From UMGS1002 sp050946195 (GTDB lineage Bacteria > Bacillota > Clostridia > Oscillospirales > CAG-272): a DNA stretch of 27,630 nucleotides. The notes beneath the pieces were generated by a model, which did not search any database, had not been told where the DNA came from, and saw only the letters and a list, made by a program, of their open reading frames with translations. This document shows, one piece after another, positions 24,506 to 27,630 of this stretch. Numbering within the stretch: the stretch's first letter is position 1; each line of letters starts with the position of its first letter. The stretch lies in the NCBI GenBank assembly GCA_050946195.1, contig JBMNUI010000021.1, positions 1 through 27,630 on the forward strand, in the 5' to 3' direction. The translations under genes were made by a program, and so were the position numbers.

Positions 24506-24671
24506 TATCTTTTGTTAAAATTGTTTTCAACTATGCACAATTCAATTATTTTATGCCGACCTCAAGTTTAATTTCTTATTCTGTGATGTATCGTTTTGGG
24601 CATTTGGCACAACTTATTGTAGCCCAAAGACCGCCGGCATACAAAATATAGTGTTTAATGCCTATTTACAT
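24506..24671. other. AT-rich noncoding region between divIB and ftsZ
   Basis: The rest of the 322-nt gap. The one structure noticed is TTTGGGC (24595-24601) with GCCCAAA (24622-24628) around a 20-nt loop, of unknown role. No small RNA or gene was recognised. Confidence 0.4.
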
Positions 24672-24714
24672 AAAAAGCCGGCAATGCGGTATCCTGCCGC
24701 ACTGCCGGCTTTTT
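24672..24714 (-). terminator. Terminator after divIB/ftsQ
   Basis: An 18-bp stem with a single mismatch (24672-24689 with 24697-24714) begins 2 nt past the divIB stop. On the - strand the stem ends in TTTTTA. It would end the ftsW-murG-divIB transcript before ftsZ. Confidence 0.88.
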
Positions 24715-24716
24715 GC

Positions 24717-25583
24717 TCATTCAAAGCGGATTATTGCATTTTTAGGGTCGGATACATCAAGAATTGCTTTAACATCGCCCTTCAGAACATCATCTTTTGC
24801 CATTTGTGATGCGATATTGAGCTTAAGCGCGATATCCTTATATGCGCCTATTTTTATCTTGAACTTCTCACATTTCAGTATTATTGCATACCCGTCGGCC
24901 GCATCGACCTGCCGGATGTCCGGGTAAAGCTCGGAGTTCTTAATCTCTTCCAAAAGCTCCGCCACAAATTCCGACCCGGTATCATAATACACTATTTTCT
25001 CGCTCAAAACTGCGCTTTTTATTTTGGGAAGTGATATAAAAATCAGCCCCAGAGACTCAAAATCCGAGGCACCGCCCGACTCAAGCAGCCTGAAATCCGG
25101 GGAAAGCGCATAGTAATCTCCGGCAATCTCGGTATAATACTCCGCCGTGTCGGATGTTACCAAAATTCTGACCTTGCCGAAAAGTCGGGTTTTTATCTCA
25201 ACTTCTCTCAAATAAGTAAAGTTTCTGAGCAGGTTGCGCTCAAGTCCGCGCTTGTCTATTTTATTCACTCTTGACCCCACCGCAATACCGGTGTTTGATA
25301 TGATTTCCTCACCGGAATATGGCGAGCTGCCCGTCACCTCGACCGAGCGGACCTTTATGAGCGAGCCGGCAAGCGCGGATATCCCCCAGATTATAAGCAA
25401 GAGCAGGATTGCAAAGGTTGCCGCCAGTATCCGCCGGCTCGCTTTCTTGTGCCGGCCCGGTCGGGCTTGTCCGACGGGTGGAGCGGACTGAATATCAGAA
25501 CCCGCAGGCCTTCCCTGCCCGGCACTGCTCATTTTGGGGTTATTTTTTGGCTTTTTCGGCCAGAAGCTTCTGTATTTCTTCAT
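24717..25583 (-). CDS. ftsQ: Cell division protein DivIB/FtsQ
   Basis: Bitopic division protein of the FtsQ/DivIB family, 288 residues from the longest ATG. A basic, Gly/Pro-rich cytoplasmic tail (1-50) leads to one transmembrane helix (~52-72), then an extracellular POTRA domain (~76-145, IKVRSVEVTGSSPYSGEEI) and a beta domain ending DPKNAIIRF. It scaffolds the divisome with FtsL/DivIC. The 25583 start overlaps murG by 44 nt with only a weak AGG upstream; the ATG at 25532 would overlap murG's end minimally but has no clear ribosome binding site. The start is therefore uncertain, and the helix and domains are the same either way. The gene is followed directly by a terminator. Confidence 0.9.
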   Translation of the reverse strand: MKKYRSFWPKKPKNNPKMSSAGQGRPAGSDIQSAPPVGQARPGRHKKASRRILAATFAILLLLIIWGISALAGSLIKVRSVEVTGSSPYSGEEIISNTGIAVGSRVNKIDKRGLERNLLRNFTYLREVEIKTRLFGKVRILVTSDTAEYYTEIAGDYYALSPDFRLLESGGASDFESLGLIFISLPKIKSAVLSEKIVYYDTGSEFVAELLEEIKNSELYPDIRQVDAADGYAIILKCEKFKIKIGAYKDIALKLNIASQMAKDDVLKGDVKAILDVSDPKNAIIRFE

Positions 25584-26682
25584 ATATCAGCCTGTTTGCA
25601 TCCTTATCGGCAAATTTTCTAATATTCTGTCCCAGCCTTTTGCGCGCCGGGGTATCGTCTACAAGCCGCAAGACCGTGTCAGTAAGCCTGGCGGTTCCCT
25701 TGAGTTCCGACTCCTCAAGCAAAATGGCCGCGCCGGCGTCGGCAAGCACCCTGGCATTTTTGTATTGGTGGTTGTCCACCACATTCGGCGAGGGAATGAG
25801 TATCGCGGCGCAGCCGGCCGCGGCAAGCTCTGATATCGTCATTGCCCCGGCACGGGAGATAACTATGTCGGCGGTCGCCATTCTCTGGGGCATATCGTGG
25901 ATGTAGTCGCAAAGAAGGATGTTGGGCACCCTGTCAAGCCCTTTTTTCTTTAGCACTTCCTTCATCTTGTCGTAATATCTCTTGCCCGCGGCGTGCATAT
26001 AAAAGATATCGGGATGCCGCCGCGCAATCTCCTCCATGAGCGAAAGCGCACATTCGTTAATAACCTCCGCCCCGAGGCTGCCGCCGAAGGACATCACAAA
26101 ACAGCTGTAGTTTTCAATATTCAGTCTTCTTTTTGCCTCGGCAGGCGAAATCCCCGCCCCGAAGCCCTGCCTTGTGGGGTTGCCTACTCTCACTACCTTT
26201 TTGGCCTTCTCGGCCTCGGTGAGTCTTAGCAGGTCGCGTGTCTCTTCAAAGTTAATCAGTATCCTGTCAACCTTCTTTAAAAGCACCTTGACCGCAAGCC
26301 CGGGCATGGCGTTCGACTCATGAACCATTGTCGGAATTCCGAGCTCCGAGGCGGCCTTGAGTGTCGGCCAGCAGGCATACCCGCCGGTGCCGATGACAAT
26401 ATCGGGCTTGAAACTGCGGATGAGCTTTTTTGCCTCATGCGGCGAGGTGAGTATATACCAGGCGGTGAGAAGGTTTGAGGGAGAAAGAGAACGCCTGATG
26501 CCCTGAATTTTAATATAATAGAGCGGATAGCCGGCTCTCGGCACAAGCTCGGTTTCCTTGCCGTGCCGTGTCCCCACAAAGGCAATGACGGCATCCGGAT
26601 TGTTTATTTTTATTGTGTTTGCAATAGCGAGCGCGGGATTTATATGGCCCCCCGTGCCGCCGCAGGTCATAAGAACCCTCAT
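25540..26682 (-). CDS. murG: UDP-GlcNAc:undecaprenyl-PP-MurNAc-pentapeptide GlcNAc transferase MurG
   Basis: Membrane-associated GT28 glycosyltransferase that converts lipid I to lipid II on the inner face of the membrane. The N-terminal glycine loop is CGGTGGHINPALA (G8-H13 core), the second G-loop is MSFGGSLGA, and the UDP-GlcNAc site holds ISRAGAMTISELAAAGCAAILIPSP followed by NHQYKNA. 380 residues is a normal length. AAAGG lies 7 nt before the ATG. It follows the ftsW-type gene by 21 nt and its end overlaps the possible divIB start, consistent with one division/cell-wall operon. Confidence 0.97.
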   Translation of the reverse strand: MRVLMTCGGTGGHINPALAIANTIKINNPDAVIAFVGTRHGKETELVPRAGYPLYYIKIQGIRRSLSPSNLLTAWYILTSPHEAKKLIRSFKPDIVIGTGGYACWPTLKAASELGIPTMVHESNAMPGLAVKVLLKKVDRILINFEETRDLLRLTEAEKAKKVVRVGNPTRQGFGAGISPAEAKRRLNIENYSCFVMSFGGSLGAEVINECALSLMEEIARRHPDIFYMHAAGKRYYDKMKEVLKKKGLDRVPNILLCDYIHDMPQRMATADIVISRAGAMTISELAAAGCAAILIPSPNVVDNHQYKNARVLADAGAAILLEESELKGTARLTDTVLRLVDDTPARKRLGQNIRKFADKDANRLIYEEIQKLLAEKAKK

Positions 26683-26703
26683 TAGCCGACCTTTCTTTCC
26701 GAC

Positions 26704-27630
26704 TTATTTTTTCTGTGTGCTGTAGCGCGAGATTGAGAGTATTATGCCCATCTCGAATATCTGAACCGCCAGCGAGGTGCCCCCCGAGCTGAAAAAAGGC
26801 AGCGAGACGCCGGTGTTGGGCATCGAGTTGGTCACCACTGCGATGTTCATGATGACCTGCAGGGCCAGCTTGAATGTCAGCCCCGAGGCCACCAGCGACG
26901 AGAATCTGTCGGGCGCCTTGGCGGCAATTTTGAACCCCCGCCTTATCAGGAGAATGAACAGCGTGACAATGAGAAACGCCCCGAAAAAGCCGAGCTCCTC
27001 GCAGATAATCGTAAAAATAAAGTCGTTCTGCGGCTCCGAGACATAGCCGAACTTCTGCTGGCTGTTGCCCAGCCCCCTGCCGAACAATCCCCCCGAGCCG
27101 ATGGCGTACAGCCCCTGCCAGGTCTGCCAGGCCGAGCCGAGCGGGTCGGCCTCCTCAAGGTTAAGCCATGTGAAGACGCGGGTCTGAGCATAATCAGAGA
27201 TAAGTATCAGAAGTGCGCCTGCCGCGGCAATCGCCCCGATTATCAGGAAAATGTACCTCAGGCGCGTGCCGCCCATGAACATCACCGCTATCCCTATCAT
27301 CCCGATAATCATAAGGCCCGATATATGCCGCTCGAGCGCGACAAGAAAGCATACTACCCCGAAAATCGCAAAGGGCACGAGGACGCCGTACCGAAAGCTC
27401 CCGCCGAATTTCTGGTCGGAGGTTATTTTGTCTTCATATTTGCTCATAAAAAGCGCCATGGCCAGCACCACCGACATTTTTGCCGCCTCCGAGGGCTGAA
27501 AGGTCAGCGGGCCTATCTCAATCCAGCGCTGCGCCCCGCCGCTCTCCCGGCCAACCAGAAGCACAAGGATCAAAAGCAGAATTGAGGCGGCATAGGCGCA
27601 GATTCCGAACAGACGCCAGAACCAGGGGCG
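26704..27630 (-). CDS. ftsW: FtsW/SpoVE/RodA (SEDS) family glycosyltransferase, N-terminus missing
   Basis: Polytopic SEDS protein that polymerises lipid II into glycan strands with a partner class B PBP. The frame is open to the window edge, so the first transmembrane segments lie outside. Visible are GGAQRWIEIGPLTFQPSE, the conserved FQPSE loop, then about seven hydrophobic helices, the family-specific long extracellular loop with GSGGLFGRGLGNSQQKFGYV and the ISSE-like EELGF, and the C-terminal PNTGVSLPFFSSGGTSL. The neighbours murG and divIB suggest FtsW (division) or its SpoVE relative rather than RodA. The symbol is therefore a best guess from context. Confidence 0.9.
   Translation of the reverse strand, partial: RPWFWRLFGICAYAASILLLILVLLVGRESGGAQRWIEIGPLTFQPSEAAKMSVVLAMALFMSKYEDKITSDQKFGGSFRYGVLVPFAIFGVVCFLVALERHISGLMIIGMIGIAVMFMGGTRLRYIFLIIGAIAAAGALLILISDYAQTRVFTWLNLEEADPLGSAWQTWQGLYAIGSGGLFGRGLGNSQQKFGYVSEPQNDFIFTIICEELGFFGAFLIVTLFILLIRRGFKIAAKAPDRFSSLVASGLTFKLALQVIMNIAVVTNSMPNTGVSLPFFSSGGTSLAVQIFEMGIILSISRYSTQKK

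Noticed and set aside
24595..24628. TTTGGGC/GCCCAAA inverted repeat upstream of ftsZ as a riboswitch or small RNA
   Set aside because: Only 7 bp with a 20-nt loop and no recognised aptamer features.
1..27630. CRISPR arrays, tRNA or rRNA genes, transposases, integrases, phage genes
   Set aside because: Looked for spaced direct repeats, T-loop GTTCRA patterns and mobile-element proteins by eye; none was found.

Overview
The window reads as chromosomal DNA from a Firmicute of class Clostridia, most likely a gut-type Oscillospirales/Ruminococcaceae-like bacterium. The evidence is the Clostridia-style chain nusB-xseA-xseB-ispA-tlyA-nadK-argR-recN, the ftsW-murG-divIB-ftsZ order without ftsA, consistent AGGAGG-type ribosome binding sites, DUF4358-type lipoproteins, and short palindromic intergenic repeats common in that group. 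Base composition looks moderately GC-rich (judged by eye). No rRNA, tRNA, CRISPR array, prophage or insertion sequence was seen.

Layout. (1) 1-1850, + strand: 3' part of rarA and an unusual CMP-kinase-like protein with an extra C-terminal domain. (2) 1851-2026: convergent intergenic region with a palindromic repeat and a terminator-like hairpin. (3) 2027-13151, - strand: a tightly packed run of twelve genes, transcribed nusB, Kae1/TsaD-like paralogue, xseA, xseB, ispA, tlyA, nadK, argR, recN, argS, yebC, mrp, with one near-consensus promoter in front of nusB. It mixes transcription antitermination, DNA repair, isoprenoid, NADP, arginine and Fe-S functions. (4) 13426-16600, + strand: a secreted M23 peptidase, then a promoter-led operon of a four-helix membrane protein, a membrane-anchored SGNH hydrolase and a DUF4358-like lipoprotein, closed by a strong terminator. 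(5) 16600-16826: noncoding, with several palindromes including the second copy of the repeat in (2). (6) 16827-23053, - strand: three genes for apparently cytoplasmic hydrolases: an atypical nucleoside-hydrolase-family protein, a GH20 beta-hexosaminidase and a 1126-residue PHP/CehA-type protein with lamin-tail-like domains. (7) 23105-27630, - strand: division and cell-wall genes ftsW (partial), murG, divIB/ftsQ and ftsZ, with ftsZ separated by its own promoter and terminators.

Most of the window is ordinary core genome. The least explained parts are the three-hydrolase cluster, the kinase/ParB-like fusion, the extra Kae1-like protein, the SGNH/DUF4358 envelope operon and the palindromic repeats. 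Several gene linkages usual in spore-forming Clostridia (dxs in the ispA-tlyA gap, spoIVB-spo0A after recN, sigE/sigG after ftsZ) are absent from their expected places, which hints at a rearranged and possibly non-sporulating lineage.
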